Assembly (NCBI RefSeq): GCF_001428365.1
Contig: NZ_LMSH01000003.1
Coordinates: forward strand, 576,477-640,476
DNA: 64,000 nucleotides
From: Arthrobacter sp. Soil763
Lineage (GTDB): Bacteria > Actinomycetota > Actinomycetes > Actinomycetales > Micrococcaceae
Reading direction: 5' to 3'
Part shown: positions 56,610 through 64,000 of the stretch, piece after piece
Position numbering within the stretch: the stretch's first letter is position 1
How the letters are laid out: each line of letters starts with the position of its first letter
Position numbers and translations under genes: made by a program
Notes under the pieces: generated by a model
Databases searched by the model: none
Seen by the model: the letters and a program-made list of their open reading frames with translations, nothing else
Told to the model about the DNA's origin: nothing

Positions 56610-57271
56610 GGCCGGTCCTTGCTCCGGCGGGTGAAGACCAGGTGCTGGACTCCCTGCGGAGACGGGGTCGCTTCGATCTCAAACCGCTGCTCGAGTCCTT
56701 CGAGCCCGTCCCAGAGCCGCTCGCCGCGGCCCAGGAGGACCGGTACGAGGACGATGTGCATGTGGTCGATCAGGTCGGCGGCGAGGAATTGGCGGACAGT
56801 GTCGACGCCGCCGCCGATGCGCACGTCGAGCCCGCCGGCGAGGGCGCGCGCCTGCTCGAGCGCGGCCTCAGGGCCGGCGTCGACGAAGTGGAAAGTTGTC
56901 CCGCCTTCCATTTCGAGGACCGGCCGGGGATGGTGCGTCAGGACGACGACCGGGGTGTGGAAGGGCGGGTTCCCGCCCCACCAGCCTTTCCATTCCTCGT
57001 CCTGCCAGGGCCCGCGTTGGGGGCCGAACTTGTTCCGCCCCATGATTTCCGCGCCGATCGCGGGCTTCCACTGGCTGGCGAAGGCCTCGTCGACACCGAA
57101 GGAGCCTTCCGACTCCCCGTGGAAGCCCATCTCGCGGAAGGTGCGCGTCTCGAAAGCCCATTGCATGAGCCGGGAGCCTGCGTGGCCGAAGGGGGTCTCG
57201 AGCTGCTGGCCCTCGCCGGTGCCGAAGCCATCCAGCGAGACCGAGAAGTTGTGCACGCGGACGAGGGACAT
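56606..57271 (-). CDS. Dihydrofolate-reductase-family protein
   Basis: The 221-residue protein has the RibD/DHFR-like fold: VRVHNFSVSLDGFG at the N-terminus, MGRNKFGP in the middle and IGGGVDTVRQFLAADLIDHMHIVLVPVLLGRGERLW at the end. It resembles reductases of the RibD C-terminal type, using NADPH on a substrate that is not known. The ATG has AGGAG 5 nt upstream. Confidence 0.85.
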   Translation of the reverse strand: MSLVRVHNFSVSLDGFGTGEGQQLETPFGHAGSRLMQWAFETRTFREMGFHGESEGSFGVDEAFASQWKPAIGAEIMGRNKFGPQRGPWQDEEWKGWWGGNPPFHTPVVVLTHHPRPVLEMEGGTTFHFVDAGPEAALEQARALAGGLDVRIGGGVDTVRQFLAADLIDHMHIVLVPVLLGRGERLWDGLEGLEQRFEIEATPSPQGVQHLVFTRRSKDRP

Positions 57272-57331
57272 GACATCTCCTGGGGGTGCGGGGTGTTGTG
57301 CGGACACTCTATGGTGACCGCACCCCGAGGC

Positions 57332-58093
57332 TCAAGGGGTTCCCGCCTTCTCGGCGTAGGCGATGGCCTGGCTCCGCACCTGGCGGATGTACGCGCCTGA
57401 CTGGTTGTAGGCGTAGATGGCGTCGGTCCACCCTTGCGCCGTGGTGAGGTCGCGGCCGTGTCCGCAGAGGTACCCCGCGGCGCTAAGGGCGGCGTCGTCG
57501 ATGTTGAACGGATCCGCCCTGCCGTCCCCGTTGCCGTCCCGGCCGGCCAGTTGCCAGGTGGAGGGGATGAACTGCATGGGTCCGACGGCGTGGTCCCAGC
57601 GGGCGTCGCCGTCCAGGGCGCCGGCGTCGGTGTCGGCGATGGCGGCGAAGCCGGCGCCGTCGAGGCTTGGGCCCACGATGGGCCGGCTCGCCTGGCCCGT
57701 GGCGTTGAGCCTGCCGCCGCCGTAGCTTCCGTGGGCGGATTCGACGAAGCCCACGGCCGCGACGGTGTTCCACCCGATCCCGCAGGCCGGAGCCGCATCG
57801 TTCGCTGAGACGGCCGCCGCCACGTAGGCCCGGAGCGCGCGGGGAGGGATGCCGGTTTGCGCGGCGGCCCGGGCCAGCCACCGGCCGTCCGGGCTGCGGG
57901 TGACGTTCACGGCGGTGGTCATGCCGGTGGAGAGCGCGGCCAGCTTCGCCCCGGCCCGCGGCGGTGCGGGGACCGCTCCCCCGGCGCCGGCGCCGGCCTG
58001 ACCGACGGCCCAAAAGCAAAAAGCCGTGATGGCGCACAGTGCGAATAGGCCGAAGACCATCAGGCGTTTAAGACGAAGCACCGACCAATCCAA
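57332..58093 (-). CDS. Membrane-linked lytic transglycosylase (SLT type)
   Basis: The 253-residue protein has an N-terminal hydrophobic segment (LMVFGLFALCAITAFCFWAV) and a transglycosylase domain with the catalytic Glu in GFVESAHGSYGG and the GPMQFIPSTW and GYLCGHGRDL motifs. It cuts peptidoglycan during wall growth. The start is uncertain: a TTG at 58093, a GTG at 58081 or an ATG at 58060, none with a good ribosome site. A 54-bp duplicated piece lies just upstream. Confidence 0.8.
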   Translation of the reverse strand: MDWSVLRLKRLMVFGLFALCAITAFCFWAVGQAGAGAGGAVPAPPRAGAKLAALSTGMTTAVNVTRSPDGRWLARAAAQTGIPPRALRAYVAAAVSANDAAPACGIGWNTVAAVGFVESAHGSYGGGRLNATGQASRPIVGPSLDGAGFAAIADTDAGALDGDARWDHAVGPMQFIPSTWQLAGRDGNGDGRADPFNIDDAALSAAGYLCGHGRDLTTAQGWTDAIYAYNQSGAYIRQVRSQAIAYAEKAGTP

Positions 58094-58123
58094 CCATCCG
58101 GGCCGGACCGGTAAAAACCATGC

Positions 58124-58177
58124 ACCTGGGCGTTGGCGCGGGTGTCCACGAAGATGACCTTGTCCGCGGCGAGATCC
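58124..58177 (-). repeat. 54-bp exact copy of part of the persulfide dioxygenase gene
   Basis: Positions 58124-58177, read on the minus strand, equal 44328-44381 with no mismatch. The 54 bp cover 18 codons of the first rhodanese domain of CstB, reading DLAADKVIFVDTRANAQ. The next two codons are silent changes (GTG CAT against GTC CAC), so the coding match continues as VH, then stops. The fragment sits between the IclR and transglycosylase genes and is not part of any larger gene. Confidence 0.85.
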
Positions 58178-58212
58178 ACCGGCCCCGCCGCCCGCACCTC
58201 ACCGCACGCCCT

Positions 58213-58968
58213 TTAGGCCAGCTTGAGCTCCTTTGAAATGGCCTGGGCGGCCTCCTTCAGGACGGGGACAGCCCTGTCCGCGAAGGCCTGGTCCACCCTC
58301 GAGACCGGCCCGGAGACGGAAATGGCCATCGGCGTGGGGGCATCGGCGACAGCCGTCGCGAAGCACCGGACACCGATCTCCTGCTCCTCTTCGTCGATCG
58401 CGTAGCCCCGCTCCCGGATCCGCTCGAGGTCCGCCAGCAGGGTGTCGATATCCCCAATGCTCTTGCTGGTCGGTGTGGGCATTCCCGCACGGGAAATGAT
58501 CCCCCGGACGGTCTCATCGTCCAGCTGGGCCAGTATCGCCTTGCCGACGCCGGTGGCGTGCGTGTGGGCGCGCCGCCCCACTTCCGTGAACATGCGCATC
58601 GAGTGCCGGGACGGCACCTGGGCCACGTAGACGACCATGTCCCCGTCCAAAACCGCCATGTTGGAGGTCTCCCCCAAGCGGTCAACCAGGGACTTGAGCT
58701 GCGGACGGGCCAGGACCCCGAGCTGCTTGTTGGCGCCCTCACCCAGCCGAATCAGTCGGGGACCCAGGGAGTACCGCCGGTTGGGCAGCTGCCGGACATA
58801 GCCCAGCGTCACCATGGTGCGCAGCAGACGGTGGATCGTGGGGAGCGGCAGCGTCGTGGAGGCCGAAAGCTCGCTCAGCATCACCTCGCCGCCGGCATCG
58901 GCGATCAGTTCCAGGAGTTCAAATACGCGCTCGACCGACTGCACGCCGCCGGGGGTTTTCTCCACCAT
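58213..58968 (-). CDS. IclR-family regulator of the glycolate cluster
   Basis: The 251-residue protein has an N-terminal winged helix (VFELLELIADAGGEVMLSELSAST, TIHRLLRTMVTLGYV) and an effector domain with the GVGKAILAQLDD and VRCFATAVAD motifs of IclR. It lies downstream of glcD but has its own gap with an operator-like site. It probably controls the permease, glcD, itself and divergent malate synthase in response to glycolate or glyoxylate. The ATG has AGGAG 8 nt upstream. Confidence 0.87.
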   Translation of the reverse strand: MVEKTPGGVQSVERVFELLELIADAGGEVMLSELSASTTLPLPTIHRLLRTMVTLGYVRQLPNRRYSLGPRLIRLGEGANKQLGVLARPQLKSLVDRLGETSNMAVLDGDMVVYVAQVPSRHSMRMFTEVGRRAHTHATGVGKAILAQLDDETVRGIISRAGMPTPTSKSIGDIDTLLADLERIRERGYAIDEEEQEIGVRCFATAVADAPTPMAISVSGPVSRVDQAFADRAVPVLKEAAQAISKELKLA

Positions 58969-59004
58969 GTCGTTGACTCCTGCTGGTCGCTGCCGACAAC
59001 TTTT

Positions 59005-59020
59005 ATCCGCATCGTGAAAA
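59005..59020. promoter_or_regulatory. IclR-type site upstream of the IclR gene
   Basis: ATCCGCATCGTGAAAA shares 14 bp, TCCGCATCGTGAAA, with the site before the permease gene. It lies 37 bp before the regulator's start and points to autoregulation. Confidence 0.6.
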
Positions 59021-59078
59021 CTCTGCCTTTGAATCCTAAGCTATAACACGCCGCGGGCCGGATCTGGAGCCCGTCGCC

Positions 59079-59110
59079 AGCGCATACGGCGCCAACCGGC
59101 CGTATGCGCT
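59079..59110. terminator. Hairpin after glcD
   Basis: A perfect 12-bp stem (59079-59090 with 59099-59110) and an 8-nt loop lie 11 bp downstream of the glcD stop. It probably ends the permease-glcD transcript. No T-run follows on the minus strand. Confidence 0.6.
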
Positions 59111-59120
59111 AACCCCTCCC

Positions 59121-60497
59121 CTAGATTGCCTTGCCCGGGTTAAGGATTCCGAGCGGGTCAAAAACCTTCTTGATGGCGTGCTGCAGTTCGAGGGACTCGC
59201 CGCCCAGTTCGTCGTGCAACCAGTCGCGTTTGAGGATTCCAACCCCGTGCTCCCCGGTGAGCGTGCCGCCGAGGCTTCGGGCCAAATCGAACATTTGGCC
59301 CAGCGCGTCCTTCGCCGGTCCTTCCGTGGAGGGCTGGCCTTCGTCCAGGACGATCATCGGATGCAGGTTGCCGTCGGCCGCGTGGGCCACCGTGAAGATC
59401 CGCACTCCAGTGCGCCGTGAAATTTCCTCGATCCCGGAGACCATCTCGGCGAGGCGTCCGCGCGGCACTCCCACGTCGCCGATGCAGACGTCCCCCAGCA
59501 GTTCCAGGGACGGAATGGCCTCGCGGCGCACCTTCAACAGTTCGGCGGTCATCTCCGGATCCGTGGCTTTTTCGTAGGACGAAGCGAGCGGGGCGATGGC
59601 ATCGATCAGCACCTCCTGTTCCAGGAAGGCCCCGTACCCGTCCGTCTGGGCGAGGAGGAAGGCACCGCCGCGGCTCCGGTAGTCGGTTCCGAGTGCGGCA
59701 TCGACGGCGGCCAGGGTCGGGCCGTCCATAAGTTCCAGCACGGAGGGCGTGACGCGGGAGGAAATGATCGCCGAGGCGGCCTGGGCGGCGGTGACGATGT
59801 CAGGGAAAAACGCTGCAACGGTGGCCGTCGCGGCAGGGAGCGGCCGCAGCCTCAGCGTCGCCTCGACCACTACCCCGAGCGTCCCTTCGGAGCCGATCAT
59901 GAGGGCGTTGAGGTCGTACCCCGTGACTCCCTTGATCGTTTCCCGGCCGGTCACGAGGAGCCGGCCGTCCGGCAGGACGACTTTCAGGGCCAGCACGGAT
60001 TCACGCGTGACGCCGTACTTGGCGCACCGCATGCCGCCGGCATTGGTGGCGATGTTGCCGCCGATGGAGCAGATGGCGGTGCTCGCGGGATCCGGGGCGT
60101 AGAACAGCCCGTGCTCGCCGGCGGCGGCGTTGACCTCCGCGTTGAGGATGCCGGGCTCGACGACGATGATTTGTTCGAGCGGGTCCAGCCGCAGGATGCC
60201 GTTCATGCCGGACAGGTCAAGGACGATCTCCCCGGCCTTGGCGGCCGAACCTGCAGCCAGGCCGGTGCCGGCACCACGTGCGACGACGGGTACCCGCCCC
60301 GCGGTGGCGCGGACCATGGTCCCGACGACGTCGTCAATAGTGGTCGCGTACACGACGCCGTCCGGCAGTGTCTCGGGGGTGTACCCGGAGCGGTCGGTGT
60401 TGACGCTGACGCGGTCGGCTTCCGCCGTCGAACCGTGCCGCGCCGCGGCAACGAGGGTCGCCCCGGCTGAGTTGGTCTCGCTTACGTTGGTCGTCAC
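59121..60497 (-). CDS. glcD: GlcD-type FAD-linked glycolate/lactate oxidase
   Basis: The 458-residue flavoprotein has the PCMH FAD-binding domain (PVVARGAGTGLAAGS, CSIGGNIATNAGGMRCAKYGV) and the C-terminal cap with VAHAADGNLHPMIV and GEHGVGILKRDWL. GlcD oxidises glycolate to glyoxylate; the same family includes D-lactate dehydrogenase. The nearby malate synthase G makes glycolate the better guess. The start is a GTG. No glcE or glcF is seen, so the electron acceptor route is open. Confidence 0.85.
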   Translation of the reverse strand: MTTNVSETNSAGATLVAAARHGSTAEADRVSVNTDRSGYTPETLPDGVVYATTIDDVVGTMVRATAGRVPVVARGAGTGLAAGSAAKAGEIVLDLSGMNGILRLDPLEQIIVVEPGILNAEVNAAAGEHGLFYAPDPASTAICSIGGNIATNAGGMRCAKYGVTRESVLALKVVLPDGRLLVTGRETIKGVTGYDLNALMIGSEGTLGVVVEATLRLRPLPAATATVAAFFPDIVTAAQAASAIISSRVTPSVLELMDGPTLAAVDAALGTDYRSRGGAFLLAQTDGYGAFLEQEVLIDAIAPLASSYEKATDPEMTAELLKVRREAIPSLELLGDVCIGDVGVPRGRLAEMVSGIEEISRRTGVRIFTVAHAADGNLHPMIVLDEGQPSTEGPAKDALGQMFDLARSLGGTLTGEHGVGILKRDWLHDELGGESLELQHAIKKVFDPLGILNPGKAI

Positions 60498-60547
60498 AGG
60501 GTCTGCTCTCTATCGGTTTCTTCGGATTGTTGGCGGTCCGGCAAAGC

Positions 60548-60581
60548 CCCGTGCCGGCAGCCGCCTGGCTGCCGGCACGGG
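60548..60581. terminator. Hairpin between permease and glcD genes
   Basis: A 15-bp perfect stem (60548-60562 with 60567-60581) with a 4-nt loop is in the 98-bp gap between the permease stop and the glcD start. It may weaken read-through or stabilise the permease mRNA end, making unequal expression of the two genes. Confidence 0.65.
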
Positions 60582-60595
60582 ACGGCGTCGGTTGC

Positions 60596-62350
60596 CTAGG
60601 GAACCATCCACCCCAGAACGGGGGTGGACTGCAGGAAGATAAGAATGGTCAGGAATGCCAGCAGCGCCAGGCTCCAGCCGATGAGCTTCCGGAACAGGAC
60701 GCTCTCCGCACCATCCAGGCCAACCGCAGCGGCGGCCACAGCCAGGTTCTGCAGGGACAGCATCTTGCCCAGCACCCCTGCCGAGGAGTTGGACGCCGCC
60801 ATGAGCGTCGGCGACAGGCCGGTCTGTTCGGCGGCGGTGACCTGCAGCTGCCCGAACAGAGAGTTGGAGGAAGTGTCGGACCCGGTGAGCGCCACGCCGA
60901 TCCAGCCCAGCAGCGGGGACAAAATCGCGAAGAAACCTCCGGCCGAGGCCAGGGCCAGGCCCAGCGAGTTGGTCTGGCCCGAGACGTTCATAACGAACGC
61001 CAGCGCCAGGACCGAGGTGACGGTCACGATGGTCCACCGCAGCTGGAACAGCGTCTCGCGGTAGATCCGGAGGCCCCGCAGGGGGGCCAGCTTGTAGAGC
61101 GCCATGGTGATCATGCCCGAGATCAGCAGCATCGTGCCGGTGGCCTTGAGGTGGTCAAGCTTGAACTTGTGGGCGGCGACCGGCTTCCCGTTGGGATCCA
61201 CAGCGTCCAGACCGGGCCATTCGAACGTGACCGAACCGATGGCCGTGAGCCAGGCTTTCACCGCCGGAATCTGGGCGATCGAGAACACGGCCATGATGAT
61301 GAGATAGGGGGCAACAGCCATCCAGACCTCGCCGTTGGGCGGCCGTACGGCTGCACCGTTTTCCTTGCCGGGCGTGCCGGCCTGGACCGGCGCACCGTTG
61401 CGGCTCACGCCGCCCAGGCCTGACGACGTTCCGTAACCCGTGCGCGACTGCGCGCCGACACTGACGAGTTCGGCGTCGGCGCCGTCGCTCTCGCCGACGT
61501 CGTTCATTCCGATGATCTGGGCCGGCTGCCAGAACTTGAGCATGAGCAGGACCGCAACGACGGTCGCAATGGCGGCAACGACGTCGGTGAGTTCAACGAC
61601 CATGAAGTTTGAGGCCACGAACTGGGCCAAACCGAAGACGACGCCCGAGACGAGGGCCACGGGCCAGGTCTGTCGGAGGCCGCGCCTGCCATCGACGATG
61701 AAGACAAGGATGAGCGGGACGACAGCGGCGACGAAGGGCGTTTGGCGCCCGGCCATGGAGCTGAGGTCATGAAGCGGGACGCCCGTGACGCCATTGAGGG
61801 CGATGATCGGAGCGGCCATCGCGCCGAATGCTACCGGGGCCGTATTGGCCAGCAGCGCGACGATAGCCGACTTGAGGGGTTTCATGCCGGCAGCCATCAG
61901 CATCGCCGCCGAAATGGCCACCGGCGCACCGAAGCCCGCCAGCGACTCAAGCAGCGCGCCAAAGCAGAAAGCGATCAGGATCGAGAGAATTCGCAGGTCA
62001 TTGGAAATGGAGCGGATGGTCCGGCCCAAAACCTCGAACCAGGGCGTATCGACCGTCAGCTTGTAGACCCACAGGGCGTTGATCAGGATCCAGAGGATCG
62101 GGAAAAAGGCGTAGAAGGCGCCCTGTGCCGTGGCGCTGAGCACCTGGCCGAACGGCATCTGCCAGCCCACGATGGCAAGCACGATGGACAGCAGCAGGCT
62201 CGCGATAGCCGCCTTGGGCGCCTTGACGCGGAACACCCCCAGCAGCACGAAGAGAACCAGCAGCGGCAGTGCGGCCACCACGGCCGAGAGGGCGAGGGAT
62301 CCCGCAATCGGATCTGTGACCTGCTGAAAAGACTCAAGCCTTGGACTCAC
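60596..62350 (-). CDS. L-lactate/glycolate permease (LldP/GlcA family)
   Basis: The 584-residue membrane protein has about 13 hydrophobic segments and the LctP motifs AFCFGALLESLAGFGAPVAI, ANTAPVAFGA and TGSDTSSNSLFGQLQ. The family imports lactate or glycolate with protons. The GTG at 62350 has AGGAG 5 nt upstream, which decides the start over a longer frame. It is first in the minus-strand operon. The soluble loop near residues 290-335 is long and rich in Gly/Ser. Confidence 0.88.
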   Translation of the reverse strand: MSPRLESFQQVTDPIAGSLALSAVVAALPLLVLFVLLGVFRVKAPKAAIASLLLSIVLAIVGWQMPFGQVLSATAQGAFYAFFPILWILINALWVYKLTVDTPWFEVLGRTIRSISNDLRILSILIAFCFGALLESLAGFGAPVAISAAMLMAAGMKPLKSAIVALLANTAPVAFGAMAAPIIALNGVTGVPLHDLSSMAGRQTPFVAAVVPLILVFIVDGRRGLRQTWPVALVSGVVFGLAQFVASNFMVVELTDVVAAIATVVAVLLMLKFWQPAQIIGMNDVGESDGADAELVSVGAQSRTGYGTSSGLGGVSRNGAPVQAGTPGKENGAAVRPPNGEVWMAVAPYLIIMAVFSIAQIPAVKAWLTAIGSVTFEWPGLDAVDPNGKPVAAHKFKLDHLKATGTMLLISGMITMALYKLAPLRGLRIYRETLFQLRWTIVTVTSVLALAFVMNVSGQTNSLGLALASAGGFFAILSPLLGWIGVALTGSDTSSNSLFGQLQVTAAEQTGLSPTLMAASNSSAGVLGKMLSLQNLAVAAAAVGLDGAESVLFRKLIGWSLALLAFLTILIFLQSTPVLGWMVP

Positions 62351-62657
62351 AAAAACTCCTTTGTTTTTCCCGAGCAATCGGTGGGGCACTGCGAGAGCAC
62401 CGAGGCGGATAATCCACTCAGCCACACAGGTAATTCCGCATCGTGAAATATATCTTTTGATCAGTGATATTCAGTGACCGAGGTTATGTGCGATCCAGAT
62501 CACAGTCAACCGCACGACCCGGCGCGGCGCCGCAATCGGCGGCACTCCGCCGCAGGCGTTGACACGCGGCGTCGGGGGTGGGTAGCTTTTGTATATTGGT
62601 ATTTAAGTTCCACAATACGAAATTTCTTTGCTAGGACAGACTTGAGAGGTGGCCGGT
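62351..62657. promoter_or_regulatory. Divergent promoter region between permease and malate synthase genes
   Basis: The 307-bp gap holds an IclR-type site TTCCGCATCGTGAAA (62434-62448) beside a TATATT box on the minus strand. It also holds TTGACA (62559-62564) and TAGCTT (62583-62588) 18 bp apart as the glcB promoter, and a related site TTCCACAATACGAAA (62608-62622) downstream of it. The 62608 site matches the others at 10 of 15 positions and lies where a repressor would block glcB transcription. Confidence 0.65.
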
Positions 62658-64000
62658 ATGGCGAATCATGTGGAGACAAACGGGCTAAGCGTCGCCGAGG
62701 ACCTCTACGCCTTCGTCCGGGACGAAGCGCTGCCGGGTACGGGCATCGACGAGCAGGCGTTCTGGGCCGGTGCCGCCGCCCTGATCACGGAGTTCTCGCC
62801 GCGGGTGCAGGAGCTGCTGGGCGTCCGTGACCGCCTGCAGGAGCAGATCGACGAGTACCACCGTTCGCACGGCGCAGCGCCGCTGGATCCCGAGGACTAC
62901 GAGGCCTTCCTGCGCTCCATCGGCTACCTGGTCCAGGAACCCGGGGACTTTGCCATCACCACCGACCACGTGGACGCCGAGATCGCCTCCGTCTCGGGCC
63001 CCCAACTGGTGGTGCCGCTGCTGAATGCCCGGTTCGCGGCCAACGCCGCCAACGCACGCTGGGGTTCGCTGTACGACGCGCTCTACGGCACCGACGTCAT
63101 CGATGAGACGGAGGGACGCGAACGCACCGGCGGTTACAACCCGGTCCGCGGCGCCGCCGTCGTCGCCCACGGGCGGAAGTTCCTGGATGAACACACGCCC
63201 CTGGCCGCCGGATCGCATGCTGATGTCACCGCCTACCGGATCGCCGACGGCACTCTCGTCGCCGAAACGCCGGAGGGGCCGCAGGGGCTGGCCGATCAGG
63301 GCCAGCTCGCGGGATACCAGGGGGCCGCCGACGCGCCCGAATCCGTGCTGCTCGTGCACCACGGACTGCACGTGGAACTCCAGATCGACCGCAGCCACCC
63401 CATCGGATCGGGTGACGCGGCCGGCGTGAAGGACATTGTGCTGGAGTCCGCAACGACGACGATCATGGACCTCGAGGACTCCGTCGCCGCGGTCGACGCC
63501 GGGGACAAGGTCTCCGGCTACCGCAACTGGCTGCAGCTGATGCAGGGCACCCTGACCGCCGAGGTCGCCAAGGACGGACGCACCTCCACCCGGCGGCTCA
63601 ACCCTGACCGGGTCTACACGGCACCCGACGGCTCGGAGCTGACCCTGCCCGGCCGCTCGCTGCTGCTCATCCGGCAGGTGGGCCACCTGATGACCAGCGA
63701 CTCCGTGCTCGATCCTGCCGGCGCTCCGGTCCCCGAAGAGATCCTCGACGCCCTGTTCACCGGCCTCGGCTCCGTGCACGACCTGCGCGGGCCGCACGCC
63801 GGCCACAACTCGCGGACCGGCTCGGTGTACATCGTCAAGCCGAAGATGCACGGACCGGATGAAGTGGCCGTGGCTTGTGCCCTGTTCGCCGGTGCGGAGA
63901 CTGTGCTGGGCCTTGAACCGCTCACCCTGAAGATCGGCATCATGGACGAGGAACGCCGCACGTCGGCGAACCTGAAGGCGTGCATCTGGGAGGCGCGGGA
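62658..64000 (+). CDS. glcB: Malate synthase G (partial, runs off the window)
   Basis: The open frame begins at the ATG at 62658 after GAGAGG and has no stop by 64000, giving about 447 of about 720 expected residues. The malate synthase G motifs are seen: [41 protein letters not shown] and [19 protein letters not shown]. It joins glyoxylate and acetyl-CoA into malate. It is divergent from the permease and glcD genes and completes the glycolate pathway of this cluster. Confidence 0.93.
   Translation, partial: MANHVETNGLSVAEDLYAFVRDEALPGTGIDEQAFWAGAAALITEFSPRVQELLGVRDRLQEQIDEYHRSHGAAPLDPEDYEAFLRSIGYLVQEPGDFAITTDHVDAEIASVSGPQLVVPLLNARFAANAANARWGSLYDALYGTDVIDETEGRERTGGYNPVRGAAVVAHGRKFLDEHTPLAAGSHADVTAYRIADGTLVAETPEGPQGLADQGQLAGYQGAADAPESVLLVHHGLHVELQIDRSHPIGSGDAAGVKDIVLESATTTIMDLEDSVAAVDAGDKVSGYRNWLQLMQGTLTAEVAKDGRTSTRRLNPDRVYTAPDGSELTLPGRSLLLIRQVGHLMTSDSVLDPAGAPVPEEILDALFTGLGSVHDLRGPHAGHNSRTGSVYIVKPKMHGPDEVAVACALFAGAETVLGLEPLTLKIGIMDEERRTSANLKACIWEAR

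Overview
The window is high-GC DNA (strong G/C preference at third codon positions, many GTG starts, tight ATGA/GTGA gene overlaps) and reads as a chromosomal segment of an Arthrobacter/Pseudarthrobacter-type actinobacterium. The genus is inferred from gene content and codon style. No tRNA, rRNA, CRISPR array, phage module or intact insertion sequence was recognised.

Region 1 (0.1-11.3 kb) is a complete aerobic carbon monoxide dehydrogenase locus. It has a divergent LysR regulator, coxMSL with the form I active-site loop AYACSFR, an XdhC-type protein fused to a YHS metal-binding domain, a MocA-like cytidylyltransferase, the maturation pair CoxD (MoxR ATPase) and CoxE (VWA), the membrane anchor CoxG and a second XdhC protein (CoxF). 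Region 2 (11.4-26.4 kb) is mixed housekeeping: a YciO-type protein, a methyltransferase, a LexA-box-controlled umuDC pair, DedA, a cupredoxin lipoprotein, a stand-alone LigD-type polymerase, a P-type ATPase coupled to a cyclopropane-fatty-acid synthase-like methyltransferase, hydrolases and HrpB. Region 3 (26.7-37.9 kb) carries an alcohol dehydrogenase followed by a perfect 42-bp palindrome, a cyclase-like gene broken by one TGA codon, a small zinc-ribbon gene, a Nudix hydrolase, gamma-glutamyltransferase, two long inverted repeats, and a TetR-linked acyl-CoA ligase/dehydrogenase/thiolase operon.

Region 4 (38.2-42.8 kb) is an arsenic island: arsR with an ArsN1-like acetyltransferase, divergent from acr3, arsC and a flavoprotein with a Cys-rich tail, ending in a decayed MFS transporter. 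Region 5 (42.8-48.2 kb) is a persulfide/sulfide module: a persulfide dioxygenase-rhodanese protein, three further rhodaneses, a TauE-type exporter and a CstR-type repressor. Three near-identical palindromes sit in its promoters, two of them exactly within the -35/-10 spacer.

Region 6 (48.3-58.2 kb) has a cytochrome P450, a second LigD-type polymerase, a GH46 chitosanase without a signal peptide, a PEP-mutase-family enzyme, a hydroxyisobutyrate-dehydrogenase-like protein, PadR with an AarF/UbiB kinase, and a lytic transglycosylase. Just upstream of the last gene lies a 54-bp exact copy of part of the persulfide dioxygenase gene. Region 7 (58.2-64.0 kb) is a glycolate/lactate cluster: an IclR regulator, a GlcD-type FAD oxidase, a LldP/GlcA-family permease and divergent malate synthase G, which runs off the end. 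Related IclR-type sites precede the regulator, the permease and malate synthase. The proposed route is import of glycolate, oxidation to glyoxylate and condensation with acetyl-CoA to malate.
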